Program-made: the position numbers and the translations under genes
The notes under the pieces: model-generated
Seen by the model: only the letters and a program-made list of their open reading frames with translations
Databases searched by the model: none
Told to the model about the DNA's origin: nothing
Origin: Tamilnaduibacter salinus
GTDB lineage: Bacteria; Pseudomonadota; Gammaproteobacteria; Pseudomonadales; Oleiphilaceae
Direction: 5' to 3'
NCBI RefSeq assembly: GCF_003096655.1
Contig: NZ_QEKQ01000002.1
Span: 62,001-126,000 of the forward strand
Length of the DNA stretch: 64,000 bases
Shown: positions 1 through 11,476 of the stretch, piece by piece
Layout of the letters: every line of letters starts with the position of its first letter
Numbering within the stretch: position 1 is the stretch's first letter

Positions 1-70
1 TCAGCGACACCAACCAAATTTCCGCGGGCATTCCGGCAATCCGCGGATAAAAAAAGAGTGTGAGAGAGCT

Positions 71-451
71 GTGAATAGCAAACGACCAGTCAATCTCGAT
101 CTCGGCAAATTCCACTTCCCATTGCCGGCCATCACGTCGATCCTTCACCGGATCAGTGGGGTCATCATCTTTGTGGGTCTTGCCTTCCTCCTCTACGGCC
201 TTGATCTGTCGCTCTCCGGAGAAGACGGATTCAACCAGGTCAGCGCTTTGCTGGACTCGTTTCTGGCGAAGCTGATTGTATGGGGCATCCTTTCCGCGCT
301 GCTGTATCACCTTGTGGCCGGAATCAAGCACCTGATCATGGACATGGGCTACGGTGAAGAGCTTGAAAGCGGTCGGTTGGCCGCCAAGGCCACCGTCGTC
401 GTGTCGGTTATTCTCATCGTTCTGGCGGGGGTCTGGATATGGGGACTGTAA
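71..451 (+). CDS. sdhC: Succinate dehydrogenase cytochrome b556 subunit SdhC
   Basis: Membrane anchor of succinate dehydrogenase (complex II); with SdhD it holds the catalytic SdhAB dimer at the inner membrane, binds heme b and forms the quinone site. The 126-residue protein has three hydrophobic segments (about 25-48, 66-86 and 106-125). It carries the family motif HRISGV near residue 27 and HLVAGIKHLIMD near residue 80, which contains the conserved heme-ligand histidine. The start is a GTG preceded by a weak purine-rich GAGAG. It overlaps sdhD by 13 bases and opens the sdhCDAB-suc block. The upstream promoter lies mostly outside the window. Identity rests on motifs, size and operon position. 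Confidence 0.95.
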   Translation: MNSKRPVNLDLGKFHFPLPAITSILHRISGVIIFVGLAFLLYGLDLSLSGEDGFNQVSALLDSFLAKLIVWGILSALLYHLVAGIKHLIMDMGYGEELESGRLAAKATVVVSVILIVLAGVWIWGL

Positions 452-789
452 ACAGCGTAACCAACCTGGGTCGCAGCGGTGTGTACGACTGGTTGATTCA
501 GCGTGTCTCCGCCTATGTGCTGGCTCTATACACCCTGTTTCTGCTCGGATTCATCCTTTTCACGGATGTGACGTATGAAAGCTGGGCAGGGCTGTTTTCG
601 ACGACCTGGTTCCGTATCTTCAGTCTAATGGCGCTGGTTGCCATTGGGGCCCACGCCTGGGTCGGGCTGTGGACCGTCACCACCGACTACATCAAGGCGA
701 TGGCGCCGCGTTTTCTGGTCCAGGCGGGCTCTGGTGCGGTGATGTTCGTCTATGTGGTTTGGGGTGTAGAGATTCTCTGGGGGCTTTGA
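439..789 (+). CDS. sdhD: Succinate dehydrogenase membrane anchor subunit SdhD
   Basis: Second hydrophobic anchor of complex II, 116 residues with three predicted membrane spans (about 24-45, 58-78 and 92-112). The segment DWLIQRVSAYVLALY near residue 17 matches the SdhD family, and AHAWVGLWTVTTDYIK near residue 72 is the conserved heme/quinone region. The ATG lies inside the end of sdhC, so translation is probably coupled, and sdhA begins 3 bases after the stop. SdhD is poorly conserved in general, so position between sdhC and sdhA carries much of the weight. Confidence 0.94.
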   Translation: MGTVNSVTNLGRSGVYDWLIQRVSAYVLALYTLFLLGFILFTDVTYESWAGLFSTTWFRIFSLMALVAIGAHAWVGLWTVTTDYIKAMAPRFLVQAGSGAVMFVYVVWGVEILWGL

Positions 790-792
790 TCC

Positions 793-2565
793 ATGGCTAA
801 TATCAAAACGATTACGCACGATGCCATCGTCATCGGTGGTGGTGGTTCCGGTATGCGAGCGGCACTGCAGCTGACAGAGTCGGGCATCGATACCGCTTGT
901 ATCACCAAGGTCTTTCCGACCCGCTCGCACACGGTTTCCGCCCAGGGTGGTATTACCTGTGCGATCGCCAGTGCCGACCCCAACGACGATTGGCGCTGGC
1001 ACATGTATGACACGGTGAAAGGCTCCGACTACATCGGTGACCAGGAAGCGATCGAATACATGTGCTCGGTTGGCCCTCAGGCCGTATTCGAGCTTGAACA
1101 TATGGGGCTTCCGTTTTCCCGGACCGAAGAGGGACGGATCTATCAGCGCCCGTTTGGCGGGCAGTCGAAGGATTACGGCAAGGGCGGCCAGGCGGCCCGG
1201 ACCTGTGCGGCGGCGGACCGGACGGGTCACGCACTGCTTCACACGCTGTATCAGGCCAACCTCAAGGGTGGCACGACCTTTCTGAACGAGTGGTACGCCG
1301 TCGACCTGGTGAAGAATGAAAAGAACCAGGTTCTGGGTGTCATCGGTATCGAGATCGAAACCGGTGAGGTGGTCTACATCAAAGCCAAGGCCACTGTCCT
1401 TGCGACGGGTGGTGCCGGGCGGATCTACGCGTCCACAACCAATGCCCTGATCAACACCGGCGATGGCATCGGCATGGCGCTGCGTGCCGGGTTCCCGGTA
1501 CAGGACATGGAAATGTGGCAGTTCCACCCGACCGGTATCCACGGTGCGGGCACGCTGGTGACGGAGGGGTGCCGCGGTGAGGGCGGCTATCTGATCAACG
1601 CCGAAGGCGAGCGCTTCATGGAGCGTTACGCGCCCAATGCCAAGGATCTCGCGGGTCGGGATGTCGTGGCCCGGGCCATGGTCCTCGAAATTCTCGAGGG
1701 GCGCGGGTGTGGTCCGGAAAAAGATCACGTCAAACTCAAGCTGGACCATCTTGGTGAAGAAACGCTCAATCTGCGCCTGCCAGGCATTCTGGAGTTGTCG
1801 CGCACGTTCGCGCACGTGGATCCGGTCAAGGAACCGATTCCGGTGGTGCCGACCTGTCATTACATGATGGGCGGTATCCCGACAACGGTTGGCGGTCAGG
1901 CGCTGGGTCAGGATGAAGACGGCAACGATGTTGAAATCGACGGCCTGTTTGCCTGCGGTGAAGCGGCCTGTGTCTCGGTGCACGGCGCCAACCGTCTTGG
2001 CGGCAACTCGCTGCTGGACCTCGTTGTCTTCGGTCGTTCGGCCGGTCTGCACATTGAGAAGCTGCTTCGTGACGGCCCGGAGGCCATGGAAGCCTCCCAG
2101 GACGACATCGATCGGGCTATGGCGCGTCTTGATCGCCTGAACAACGCGACCGAGGGTGAGGATGTGGCTCAGGTCCGCAAGGATCTGCAGGATTGCATGC
2201 AGCTATACTTTGGCGTGTTCCGCGACGAAGACAGCATGCGCGAAGGTCTCTCCAAACTGGATGAGCTCGGCAAACGGGTTGGCAACACCCGTCTGGCGGA
2301 TCGCAGTAACGCGTTCAATACCGCGCGGGTAGAGGCGCTTGAGCTGGATAACCTGTACGAAGTGGCTTATGCCACGGCCGTTTCTGCACTTGAGCGTCGA
2401 GAAAGCCGTGGTGCCCACGCCCGTAATGATTACACGGAGCGGGATGACGAGAACTGGCTGAAGCACTCGCTGTACTTTCCGCTCGAGAAGCGGCTTGGCA
2501 AGCGCGAAGTCAACTTTGCGCCGAAGACGGTGGACACGTTCCAGCCGAAGATTCGGACGTACTAG
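793..2565 (+). CDS. sdhA: Succinate dehydrogenase flavoprotein subunit SdhA
   Basis: Catalytic subunit oxidising succinate to fumarate on the cytoplasmic face of the inner membrane. The 590 residues are the usual family length. The N-terminal FAD-binding motif [13 protein letters not shown] is at about 16-28. The covalent-FAD histidine motif [12 protein letters not shown] is at about 43-54. The substrate-site segments [13 protein letters not shown] (about 243) and [19 protein letters not shown] (about 396) are intact, as is the basic C-terminal region. It sits between sdhD and sdhB with short gaps, consistent with one transcript. No anomalies seen. Confidence 0.98.
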   Translation: MANIKTITHDAIVIGGGGSGMRAALQLTESGIDTACITKVFPTRSHTVSAQGGITCAIASADPNDDWRWHMYDTVKGSDYIGDQEAIEYMCSVGPQAVFELEHMGLPFSRTEEGRIYQRPFGGQSKDYGKGGQAARTCAAADRTGHALLHTLYQANLKGGTTFLNEWYAVDLVKNEKNQVLGVIGIEIETGEVVYIKAKATVLATGGAGRIYASTTNALINTGDGIGMALRAGFPVQDMEMWQFHPTGIHGAGTLVTEGCRGEGGYLINAEGERFMERYAPNAKDLAGRDVVARAMVLEILEGRGCGPEKDHVKLKLDHLGEETLNLRLPGILELSRTFAHVDPVKEPIPVVPTCHYMMGGIPTTVGGQALGQDEDGNDVEIDGLFACGEAACVSVHGANRLGGNSLLDLVVFGRSAGLHIEKLLRDGPEAMEASQDDIDRAMARLDRLNNATEGEDVAQVRKDLQDCMQLYFGVFRDEDSMREGLSKLDELGKRVGNTRLADRSNAFNTARVEALELDNLYEVAYATAVSALERRESRGAHARNDYTERDDENWLKHSLYFPLEKRLGKREVNFAPKTVDTFQPKIRTY

Positions 2566-2576
2566 GGGAGGCAATC

Positions 2577-3281
2577 ATGCTTGTAAGTGTCTATCGCTAT
2601 AATCCGGAAACGGACAACGCGCCCTATATGCAGGACGTGGATCTGGACCTGCCCGAGGGCAAGGACCTGATGGTCCTGGACGTCCTGAACCTTCTGAAGG
2701 AGAAGGATCCCTCCCTGGCGTACCGTCGTTCCTGTCGGGAAGGCGTCTGTGGCTCTGACGGGCTGAACATGAACGGCAAGAACGGCCTTGGCTGCATCAC
2801 GCCGTTATCGGAAGTGGTCAAGAAGGACAAGCTCGTCATCCGTCCACTGCCGGGCTTGCCCGTCATCCGGGACCTGGTTGTCGATATGACCATCTTCTAT
2901 GAACAGTATGAGAAGGTGACGCCGTATCTGGTCAACCGGGATCCGGAGCCGGCCATTGAGCGTCTCCAGTCACCGGAAGACCGGGAAAAGCTGGACGGGC
3001 TGTACGAGTGTATCCTGTGCGCCTGCTGCTCGACCTCCTGCCCGTCGTTCTGGTGGAACCCGGACAAATTTATCGGCCCTGCAGGACTGCTGCAGGCGTA
3101 CCGGTTCCTGGCTGATTCCCGGGATCAGGCTCAGGAAGAGAGGCTGGCCGATCTGGATGATCCGTTCAGTGTGTTCCGCTGCCGGGGCATCATGAACTGT
3201 GTGAGCGTGTGTCCGAAGGGGCTGAACCCGACCCGGGCCATCGGTCATATTCGCAGTCTGCTGCTTCAGCGGGCGACGTGA
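2577..3281 (+). CDS. sdhB: Succinate dehydrogenase iron-sulfur subunit SdhB
   Basis: Electron-transfer subunit carrying electrons from FAD in SdhA to the quinone site. All three cluster motifs are visible in 234 residues: the [2Fe-2S] motif SCREGVCGSDG (about 54) ending at a later Cys, the [4Fe-4S] motif CILCACCSTSCP (about 146), and the [3Fe-4S] motif CRGIMNCVSVCPKGLNP (about 203). The start ATG follows a good GGGAGG ribosome-binding site at 2565-2570. It is the last sdh gene; a 305-base gap separates it from sucA. Confidence 0.98.
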   Translation: MLVSVYRYNPETDNAPYMQDVDLDLPEGKDLMVLDVLNLLKEKDPSLAYRRSCREGVCGSDGLNMNGKNGLGCITPLSEVVKKDKLVIRPLPGLPVIRDLVVDMTIFYEQYEKVTPYLVNRDPEPAIERLQSPEDREKLDGLYECILCACCSTSCPSFWWNPDKFIGPAGLLQAYRFLADSRDQAQEERLADLDDPFSVFRCRGIMNCVSVCPKGLNPTRAIGHIRSLLLQRAT

Positions 3282-3586
3282 CCGGCAAAAATACAGACAG
3301 GCGCTATACTGTTCTGATGAATCCAGCCCTGCGTACCGGGTGAAGGGAGATCCTCTTTCACTAAAGGCTAATATCCAATGATGGATGCGCAGGGCAGACT
3401 ACGGAAGCCGTGACGCGCGCTTACAAGGCGCGCCCGCGGCTTTGCTGAATATAACCACCGGGGAACGGGAAACAGCCGTTGAGTCCCTGTGGTGGCGGCA
3501 GTCATCGGTTCGTCTCGGGGTGACTGTCCAGTGCCTTATGCCACCCAGGGATTGCTCCCCGAACAGTTCGAGGTGAGCCATTCAAA
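3282..3586 (+). other. Intergenic leader between sdhB and sucA
   Basis: This 305-base gap interrupts an otherwise compact operon and holds no convincing gene. A TATACT hexamer at 3305-3310 could be a -10 element for a separate suc promoter, but I find no good -35 at the right distance. A GAGGTGAG stretch at 3569-3576 is a good ribosome-binding site for sucA. Short GC-rich self-complementary stretches around 3411-3438 may fold in RNA. An internal promoter or RNA processing site is likely by analogy with other sdh-suc clusters, but is not shown by the sequence. Confidence 0.35.
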
Positions 3587-6421
3587 ATGCCTGAAAGCAT
3601 CATGGAGCAGCTATGGCGGACCTCCCATCTTCAGGGTGGGAATCTGGCCTATGTTGAAGAGCTTTTCGAAACCTATCTGACGGATCCGAATGCCGTCCCC
3701 GAAGAATGGCGTAACTATTTCGACAAGCTGCCCCGAGTCGATGGTTACGCTGGACAGGATGTGTCCCATGCGGCCATCCGAGAGCAGTTCGAGCACATTT
3801 CCCGCCATCAGCGATACTACGCAGCGAGCGTCCCCGCCAGCGCCACCACGGGTGCCGATCAGAAGCAGATCCGCGTTCTTCAGATGATCAACGCCTATCG
3901 TTTCCGCGGCCACCAGCAGGCGCAACTGGACCCACTTGGTGTGTGGCAGCGCACGCCGGTTGAAGATCTGGATCCGGCCTTCCACGGGCTCAATGATGCG
4001 GACATGGATCTGGAGTTCAAGACCGGCTCACTTGCCTTCGGCGGCGAAAACATGGCGCTGCGGGACATCCTGGATGGTCTGAAGGAAACCTACTGCAGCA
4101 GTATCGGCGCGGAATACATGCATGTGGTGGATACCCGCATCAAGCGCTGGTTCCAGCAGCGGATGGAGCCGGTGCGGTCCCATCCCGCCTATGCGGAAAA
4201 GACCCGGAAGCACATCCTCGAGCGTCTGACCGCCGCGGAAGGGCTGGAAAAATACCTCGGCTCCCGTTACCCCGGCGTAAAGCGCTTTGGCCTGGAGGGC
4301 GCGGAGAGCCTGATTCCCTGTCTGGACGAGCTGATCCAGCGGGCCGGCAGTTACGGCGCGAAGGAAATTGTCATTGGCATGGCGCACCGTGGCCGTCTCA
4401 ACGTGCTCGTCAACACGCTGGGTAAGGAGCCGAGCGAACTGTTCGACGAGTTCGAGGGCAAGAACCTGGATGATGAGGGCTCCGGTGACGTCAAGTACCA
4501 CCAGGGCTTCTCCTCGAATGTGATGACTGAGGGCGGCGAAGTTCACCTGGCACTGGCGTTCAACCCGTCCCACCTGGAAATTGTGTCTCCGGTGGTGGAG
4601 GGCTCCGTCCGGGCCCGCCAGACCCGACGCAACGACACGACTGGCAAACAGGTTGTTCCGATCATCATGCACGGCGATGCCGCGTTCGCCGGGCAGGGCG
4701 TGGTGATGGAAACCTTCCAGATGTCCCAGACCCGTGGCTTCGGCGTCGGCGGTACCGTGCACATCGTGGTGAACAACCAGGTCGGCTTTACGACCAGCCG
4801 CCAGGAAGACGCCCGCTCCACGGAATACTGCACCGACGTGGCCAAGATGGTTCAGGCGCCGATCCTGCACGTGAATGCGGACGACCCGGAAGCGGTCATG
4901 TTTGCCACGCAGATGGCGATGGACTACCGCAACGAGTTTGGCGGCGACGTGGTGATCGATCTGGTCTGTTATCGCCGCCGCGGCCACAACGAGGCTGATG
5001 AGCCCGCCGCAACTCAGCCGGTGATGTACGAGAAAATCCGTGGTCTGAAGACAACCCGTGGCCTATACGCGGCGTATCTCGAAGAGCAGAAGGTCATCGC
5101 CGAAGGGGATGCCAAGGCCATGGAGCGCGCGTACCGGGACGCCCTGGATGAGGGCGATCACGTCGTGAAGTCACTGGTGAAGGAGCCCAACAAGGACCTT
5201 TACGTTGACTGGACCCCGTATCTGGGGCACGAATGGACCGCCAAGTGCAAGACCAGCGTGGACTTCAAGCGCCTCAAGGAACTTGGCAAGAAAATGAGCG
5301 AGCTGCCTGAGGGCTTCGTTCTCCAGCGCCAGGTCAAGAAGATCGTCGAAGACCGTAGCAAGATGGATCAGGGCGCGCTGTCGCTGAACTGGGGCTATGG
5401 CGAGATCATGGCCTACGCCACGCTGCTGGACGAGGGGCACCCGATCCGTATAACCGGGCAGGATGTGCGGCGCGGGACCTTTTCGCACCGCCACGCGGTG
5501 TTCCACAACCAGAAAGGGGGCGACACCTACGTCCCGCTGGAGCACGTTGCTGACGATCAGCCGTCATTCGAAATCTATGACTCGCTCCTCTCGGAGGAAG
5601 CGGTCATGGCGTTTGAGTATGGCTACGCAACCACCACGCCGCAGTCGCTGGTGATCTGGGAAGCCCAGTTCGGTGACTTCTCGAATGGCGCTCAGGTGGT
5701 GATTGACCAGTTCCTGACCAGTGGCCAGCACAAGTGGGGACGCCTTTGCGGGCTGACCCTCTTGCTGCCGCACGGGTACGAAGGGCAGGGGCCGGAACAC
5801 AGCTCCGCGCGACTGGAGCGGTTCCTGCAACTGTCGGCCGAGCACAACATTCAGGTGTGTGTGCCGACCACCCCCTCTCAGGTATTCCACATGCTGCGTC
5901 GCCAGGTGAAGCGGCCGCTGCGTAAGCCGCTGGTGGCGATTACGCCCAAGAGTCTGCTGCGCCATAAAGAAGCCGTCTCCAATCTGGATGACCTGACCGA
6001 GGGCACGTTCCGCACGGTCCTGCCCGAGAAGGAACCGTCGCCGGCGAACAAGGTCAAGCGTCTGATCCTGTGCTCCGGCAAGGTCTACTATGATCTGCTG
6101 GAGAAAAAGAAGGCCGATCAGCGCGATGATGTCGTTATCTTCCGTCTGGAGCAGCTCTATCCCTTCCCGGCGGATGACCTGGACGAGATGCTGGCGCCCT
6201 ACAAGAATCTGACTCACGCCGTCTGGTGCCAGGAAGAGCCCATGAACCAGGGGGCCTGGTACTGCAGTCAGCACCACATGCGTGGGGCCTTGCACCGGCA
6301 CAATCCCAAGCTGTACCTGCAGTACGCGGGCCGTAAGGCCTCGGCAGCGCCGGCAGCGGGGCATTTGTCTGTGCATGTCGAAGAACAGAAGCAGCTGGTG
6401 AACGACGCGTTTGAAGTCTGA
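3587..6421 (+). CDS. sucA: 2-oxoglutarate dehydrogenase E1 component SucA
   Basis: Thiamine-diphosphate-dependent decarboxylase of the 2-oxoglutarate dehydrogenase complex, committing 2-oxoglutarate towards succinyl-CoA. The 944 residues match the family length. The N-terminal helix (MEQLWRTSHLQGGNLAYVEEL) is typical. MAHRGRLNVLVNTLGK (about 265) and HGDAAFAGQGV (about 363) mark the ThDP/substrate region, and GQDVRRGTFSHRHAVFH (about 625) marks the transketolase-like pyrimidine domain. The start ATG at 3587 has a clear GAGGTGAG site 10 bases upstream. sucB follows after 25 bases. Confidence 0.97.
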   Translation: MPESIMEQLWRTSHLQGGNLAYVEELFETYLTDPNAVPEEWRNYFDKLPRVDGYAGQDVSHAAIREQFEHISRHQRYYAASVPASATTGADQKQIRVLQMINAYRFRGHQQAQLDPLGVWQRTPVEDLDPAFHGLNDADMDLEFKTGSLAFGGENMALRDILDGLKETYCSSIGAEYMHVVDTRIKRWFQQRMEPVRSHPAYAEKTRKHILERLTAAEGLEKYLGSRYPGVKRFGLEGAESLIPCLDELIQRAGSYGAKEIVIGMAHRGRLNVLVNTLGKEPSELFDEFEGKNLDDEGSGDVKYHQGFSSNVMTEGGEVHLALAFNPSHLEIVSPVVEGSVRARQTRRNDTTGKQVVPIIMHGDAAFAGQGVVMETFQMSQTRGFGVGGTVHIVVNNQVGFTTSRQEDARSTEYCTDVAKMVQAPILHVNADDPEAVMFATQMAMDYRNEFGGDVVIDLVCYRRRGHNEADEPAATQPVMYEKIRGLKTTRGLYAAYLEEQKVIAEGDAKAMERAYRDALDEGDHVVKSLVKEPNKDLYVDWTPYLGHEWTAKCKTSVDFKRLKELGKKMSELPEGFVLQRQVKKIVEDRSKMDQGALSLNWGYGEIMAYATLLDEGHPIRITGQDVRRGTFSHRHAVFHNQKGGDTYVPLEHVADDQPSFEIYDSLLSEEAVMAFEYGYATTTPQSLVIWEAQFGDFSNGAQVVIDQFLTSGQHKWGRLCGLTLLLPHGYEGQGPEHSSARLERFLQLSAEHNIQVCVPTTPSQVFHMLRRQVKRPLRKPLVAITPKSLLRHKEAVSNLDDLTEGTFRTVLPEKEPSPANKVKRLILCSGKVYYDLLEKKKADQRDDVVIFRLEQLYPFPADDLDEMLAPYKNLTHAVWCQEEPMNQGAWYCSQHHMRGALHRHNPKLYLQYAGRKASAAPAAGHLSVHVEEQKQLVNDAFEV

Positions 6422-6446
6422 GGAACGACTGAACTAAGGATCCGAG

Positions 6447-7700
6447 ATGTCAACTGAAATCAAAGCACCCGTATTCCCCGAATCCGTGGCTGAGGGCACG
6501 GTTGCCACCTGGCACAAGCAACCCGGGGAAGCCTGTGAGCGTGACGAGCTGATCGTCGATATCGAGACCGACAAGGTCGTGCTGGAAGTGGTGGCGCCCG
6601 ATGACGGCGTCATCGAATCCATCGCCAAGAACGAAGGCGATACGGTCGAAAGCGGTGAAGTTGTCGGGACTTTCAAGCCGGGTGCGGCGGGTGAAGCCTC
6701 CGCCAAGTCCTCTGGTGACGAGGGTGATAGCAAGGGTGACGATCAGGCCTCTGAATCCGCGCCTGAGGAAAGCGGGCCCAAGGCGCCCACCGATGGTGAA
6801 CCGATCCTGAGCCCGGCGGCGCGTAAGCTGGCGGATGAGAACGAAGTGGATCCAGCGGCTGTTCACGGAACCGGCAAGGGTGGCCGTGTCACGAAGGAAG
6901 ACGTTCAGAAGCACATTGACCAGAAAGGCAGTGCTCCGGCAGTCAGTGGGCCGTCCAAGCCGGCAGCCGATGCGCCGGTCGCTCCGGTGCAGCCCGGTGA
7001 ACGTCCCGAGAAGCGGGTGCCGATGACCCGGCTGCGGGCGTCGATTGCCAAGCGGCTGGTGAGCGCGCAACAGGACGCGGCCATGCTCACCACCTTTAAT
7101 GAAGTCAACATGAAGCCGGTCATGGAGCTGCGTAAGCAGTACAAAGACAGCTTCCAGGATCGTCACGGCGTCAAACTTGGCTTCATGTCGTTCTTCGCCA
7201 AAGCGGCGACTGAGGCACTGAAGCGCTTCCCGGCTGTGAACGCCTCCATCGATGGTAGCGACATGGTGTACCACGGCTATCAGGACGTCGGTGTCGCGGT
7301 CTCGACGGATCGCGGGCTGGTCGTGCCAGTCCTGCGGGACGTGGATGGCATGGGACTGGCGGACATCGAGAAAGGCATCATCGATTACGGTCAGCGTGCG
7401 CAACAGGGCAAGCTGGGCATTGAGGAAATGACCGGCGGCACCTTCACAATTACCAACGGTGGCATCTTCGGCTCTCTGATCTCGACGCCGATCCTCAACC
7501 CGCCGCAGACGGCCATTCTGGGGATGCACAAGATTCAGGAGCGCCCCATGGCCGTGAACGGTCAGGTCGAAATCCTGCCGATGATGTATCTGGCGCTGTC
7601 ATATGACCACCGCATGATCGATGGCAAGGAAGCGGTCCAGTTCCTGGTGGCGATCAAGGAAATGGTCGAGGACCCGGCCCGAATTCTGCTCGACGTTTAA
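6447..7700 (+). CDS. sucB: Dihydrolipoyllysine-residue succinyltransferase E2 SucB
   Basis: Core acyltransferase of the 2-oxoglutarate dehydrogenase complex. Domains in order: a lipoyl domain (about 3-76) with the lipoylated lysine in [11 protein letters not shown]; an acidic Ala/Glu/Ser linker; a peripheral-subunit-binding domain (about 118-153, [15 protein letters not shown]); a second Pro/Ala linker; and the catalytic domain (about 190-417) ending with the active-site motif [13 protein letters not shown]. Length 417 is normal. The first linker is unusually acidic, in keeping with the rest of the proteome. It follows sucA closely and precedes lpd. Confidence 0.97.
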   Translation: MSTEIKAPVFPESVAEGTVATWHKQPGEACERDELIVDIETDKVVLEVVAPDDGVIESIAKNEGDTVESGEVVGTFKPGAAGEASAKSSGDEGDSKGDDQASESAPEESGPKAPTDGEPILSPAARKLADENEVDPAAVHGTGKGGRVTKEDVQKHIDQKGSAPAVSGPSKPAADAPVAPVQPGERPEKRVPMTRLRASIAKRLVSAQQDAAMLTTFNEVNMKPVMELRKQYKDSFQDRHGVKLGFMSFFAKAATEALKRFPAVNASIDGSDMVYHGYQDVGVAVSTDRGLVVPVLRDVDGMGLADIEKGIIDYGQRAQQGKLGIEEMTGGTFTITNGGIFGSLISTPILNPPQTAILGMHKIQERPMAVNGQVEILPMMYLALSYDHRMIDGKEAVQFLVAIKEMVEDPARILLDV

Positions 7701-7707
7701 TCGTTAA

Positions 7708-9174
<1,467 letters not shown>

Positions 9175-9191
9175 CATAACAAGAAACGGGT

Positions 9192-9213
9192 GGACCGGCA
9201 AAGAGGCCGGTCC
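9192..9213 (+). terminator. GC-rich hairpin between lpd and sucC (possible attenuator)
   Basis: GGACCGGC (9192-9199) pairs perfectly with GCCGGTCC (9206-9213) around a 6-base loop. No run of T follows, so it is not a canonical intrinsic terminator. It may adjust mRNA stability or read-through between lpd and sucCD. Confidence 0.4.
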
Positions 9214-9260
9214 GCCGCCTTTCATCATCGTTATCCTCCAGTCAACGACAGGACAACACT

Positions 9261-10430
9261 ATGAATTTGCATGAATACCAGGCCAAGCAGCTTTTCGCTG
9301 AATACGGCCTGCCTGTATCCGAAGGGGTGGCCTGCGACACCGCTGATGAAGCGGTGGCGGCAGCCGACAAGATCGGCGGCGACAGCTGGGTCGTGAAGGC
9401 CCAGGTGCATGCCGGTGGCCGCGGCAAGGCCGGCGGCGTCAAACTGGTCAACAGCAAGGATGAGATCCGCGATTTCGCCAATCAGTGGGTTGGCAAGAAT
9501 CTGGTGACGTTCCAGACGGACGACAAGGGCCAGCCAGTCAGCAAGATTCTCGTCGAATCACTGACCGACATCGACCAGGAGCTCTACCTCGGTGCCGTCG
9601 TTGACCGGGGCAGCCGTCGCGTCGTGTTCATGGCGTCAACAGAAGGTGGCGTCGAGATCGAGAAGGTCGCCGAGGAAACCCCGGAAAAGATTCTTAAGGC
9701 AACGGTCGATCCGCTGGTGGGCGCTCAGGCTTACCAGGGGCGTGAGCTGGCCTTCAAACTGGGCCTGGAAGGCAACCAGATCAAACAGTTCACCAAGATT
9801 TTCCTGGGGCTGGCGAAGCTGTTTGAAGAGAAAGATCTGGCGCTGATTGAGATCAACCCGTTGGTTATCACGAAGACAGGTGACCTGCACTGCCTGGACG
9901 CCAAGATCGGCGTGGACGGCAATGCTCTGTACCGCCAGAAGCAGGTGGCGGACATGCACGATCCCTCTCAGGAAGACCAGCGTGAGGCGGATGCCGCTGC
10001 GTGGGACCTCAACTACGTTGCTCTGGACGGCAACATTGGTTGCATGGTTAACGGGGCGGGCCTGGCGATGGGCACCATGGACATCATCAAGCTTCACGGT
10101 GGCCAGCCGGCCAACTTCCTCGACGTGGGTGGCGGTGCCACCAAGGAACGGGTCACCGAGGCGTTCAAGATCATCCTGTCCGATGACAGTGTCCAGGCGG
10201 TACTGGTCAATATCTTCGGTGGTATCGTTCGTTGCGACATGATCGCCGAAGGCATTATTGGCGCCGTGAAGGAAGTGGGCGTGACCGTCCCCGTCGTGGT
10301 GCGACTGGAAGGCAACAACGCCGAGAACGGAACCAAAGTGCTCGCTGACAGTGGTCTCAACATCATCGCCGCGACCAGTCTGTCGAATGCTGCCGAGCAA
10401 GTCGTTAAAGCCGCGGGGGGTCAAGCATGA
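9261..10430 (+). CDS. sucC: Succinyl-CoA synthetase beta subunit SucC
   Basis: Nucleotide-binding beta subunit of the ADP-forming succinate-CoA ligase, which makes ATP or GTP from succinyl-CoA. The 389 residues begin [12 protein letters not shown], the family signature. The ATP-grasp region includes [19 protein letters not shown] (about 46), and the C-terminal CoA-ligase domain contains [10 protein letters not shown] (about 286) and [15 protein letters not shown] (about 314). The stop overlaps the sucD start in an ATGA arrangement, giving translational coupling and 1:1 subunit supply. Confidence 0.97.
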   Translation: MNLHEYQAKQLFAEYGLPVSEGVACDTADEAVAAADKIGGDSWVVKAQVHAGGRGKAGGVKLVNSKDEIRDFANQWVGKNLVTFQTDDKGQPVSKILVESLTDIDQELYLGAVVDRGSRRVVFMASTEGGVEIEKVAEETPEKILKATVDPLVGAQAYQGRELAFKLGLEGNQIKQFTKIFLGLAKLFEEKDLALIEINPLVITKTGDLHCLDAKIGVDGNALYRQKQVADMHDPSQEDQREADAAAWDLNYVALDGNIGCMVNGAGLAMGTMDIIKLHGGQPANFLDVGGGATKERVTEAFKIILSDDSVQAVLVNIFGGIVRCDMIAEGIIGAVKEVGVTVPVVVRLEGNNAENGTKVLADSGLNIIAATSLSNAAEQVVKAAGGQA

Positions 10431-11299
10431 GCATCCTGATCAACAAAGACACGAAGGTCATCTGTCAGGGCTTCACGGGGGCCCAGGGTACCTTCCATTC
10501 GGAGCAGGCCATTGACTATGGCACGCAGATGGTCGGCGGCGTCAGTCCGGGTAAGGGCGGCACCAAGCATCTGGGCCTGCCGGTTTTCAACACCGTTCGC
10601 GAAGCGGTCGAGAACACTGGCGCCACTGCGACGGTGATCTACGTTCCGGCACCGTTCTGTAAAGACGCCATCATTGAGGCCGCTGACGCGGGCATCCAGG
10701 TGATCGTCTGCATCACAGAGGGGATTCCCACTCTGGACATGCTCTACGCCAAGGAGTACGTGGACCAGAAAGGCGTGCGCATGATCGGTCCGAACTGCCC
10801 GGGTGTGATCACGCCGGATCAGTGCAAGATCGGCATCATGCCGGGCCACATCCACAAGCCGGGCAAGGTCGGTATTGTTTCCCGCTCCGGCACGCTGACC
10901 TACGAGGCGGTGAAGCAGACGACCGACTTCGGCTACGGCCAGTCCACCTGCGTCGGCATTGGTGGCGACCCGATTCCGGGCTCCAACTTCATCGACATGC
11001 TCGAGCTGCTGGAGAAGGATCCGGAAACCGAAGCCATCGTCATGATCGGTGAAATCGGTGGTACGGCCGAGGAAGAAGCCGCGGCTTACATCAAGGACAA
11101 TGTCAGCAAGCCGGTGGTTTCCTACATCGCCGGTGTCACCGCACCTCCGGGCAAACGGATGGGCCACGCGGGCGCCATCATTGCCGGTGGTAAGGGCACG
11201 GCCGATGATAAGTTCAACGCCCTGGAGTCTGCGGGCGTGAAGACCGTTCGGAGTCTGGCGGAAATCGGCCAGGCGCTGAAAGAGGTCACAGGCTGGTAA
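10427..11299 (+). CDS. sucD: Succinyl-CoA synthetase alpha subunit SucD
   Basis: Alpha subunit carrying the phosphohistidine intermediate. The 290 residues start [24 protein letters not shown], with the CoA-binding Rossmann domain at the N terminus. The active-site histidine lies in [17 protein letters not shown] (about 245). It is coupled to sucC by the ATGA overlap and is the last gene before a strong intrinsic terminator. Confidence 0.97.
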   Translation: MSILINKDTKVICQGFTGAQGTFHSEQAIDYGTQMVGGVSPGKGGTKHLGLPVFNTVREAVENTGATATVIYVPAPFCKDAIIEAADAGIQVIVCITEGIPTLDMLYAKEYVDQKGVRMIGPNCPGVITPDQCKIGIMPGHIHKPGKVGIVSRSGTLTYEAVKQTTDFGYGQSTCVGIGGDPIPGSNFIDMLELLEKDPETEAIVMIGEIGGTAEEEAAAYIKDNVSKPVVSYIAGVTAPPGKRMGHAGAIIAGGKGTADDKFNALESAGVKTVRSLAEIGQALKEVTGW

Positions 11300-11326
11300 T
11301 AGCGGGCCGCATGGCCCGACAGAACG

Positions 11327-11360
11327 AAACCCGTCCCGGTCTTGCCGGGGCGGGTTTTTT
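11327..11360 (+). terminator. Intrinsic terminator of the sdh-suc block
   Basis: A 13-bp stem (11327-11339 with 11345-11357, one G-U pair) encloses a 5-base loop and runs into six T residues (11355-11360). A smaller hairpin, CGGGCC-GCAT-GGCCCG, lies just upstream at 11303-11318. Position right after sucD fits termination of the TCA operon. Confidence 0.9.
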
Positions 11361-11426
11361 GTCGCTAACAGGGTGTGTGGAATGCCGTACACTGGACTCT
11401 CATGGAACTGTCCCCGCTACAACGGC

Positions 11427-11432
11427 TATAAT
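11427..11432 (+). promoter_or_regulatory. Candidate -10 element for trpS
   Basis: A perfect TATAAT lies 45 bases upstream of the trpS start, after the sucD terminator. No good -35 hexamer is present at 16-18 bases (GGAACT is the closest), so the promoter may depend on an activator or on other contacts. Confidence 0.45.
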
Positions 11433-11476
11433 CCACCCCTGTTTCGTTCGATTCCCGATCCCAAGGAGTTCATGCT

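Noticed and set aside
625-2052. Long minus-strand open frame opposite sdhA, and similar antisense frames opposite sucA, sucB, sucC, smc and others
   Set aside because: They mirror conserved plus-strand genes in high-GC DNA, have low-complexity compositions and no family-like motifs or ribosome-binding sites.
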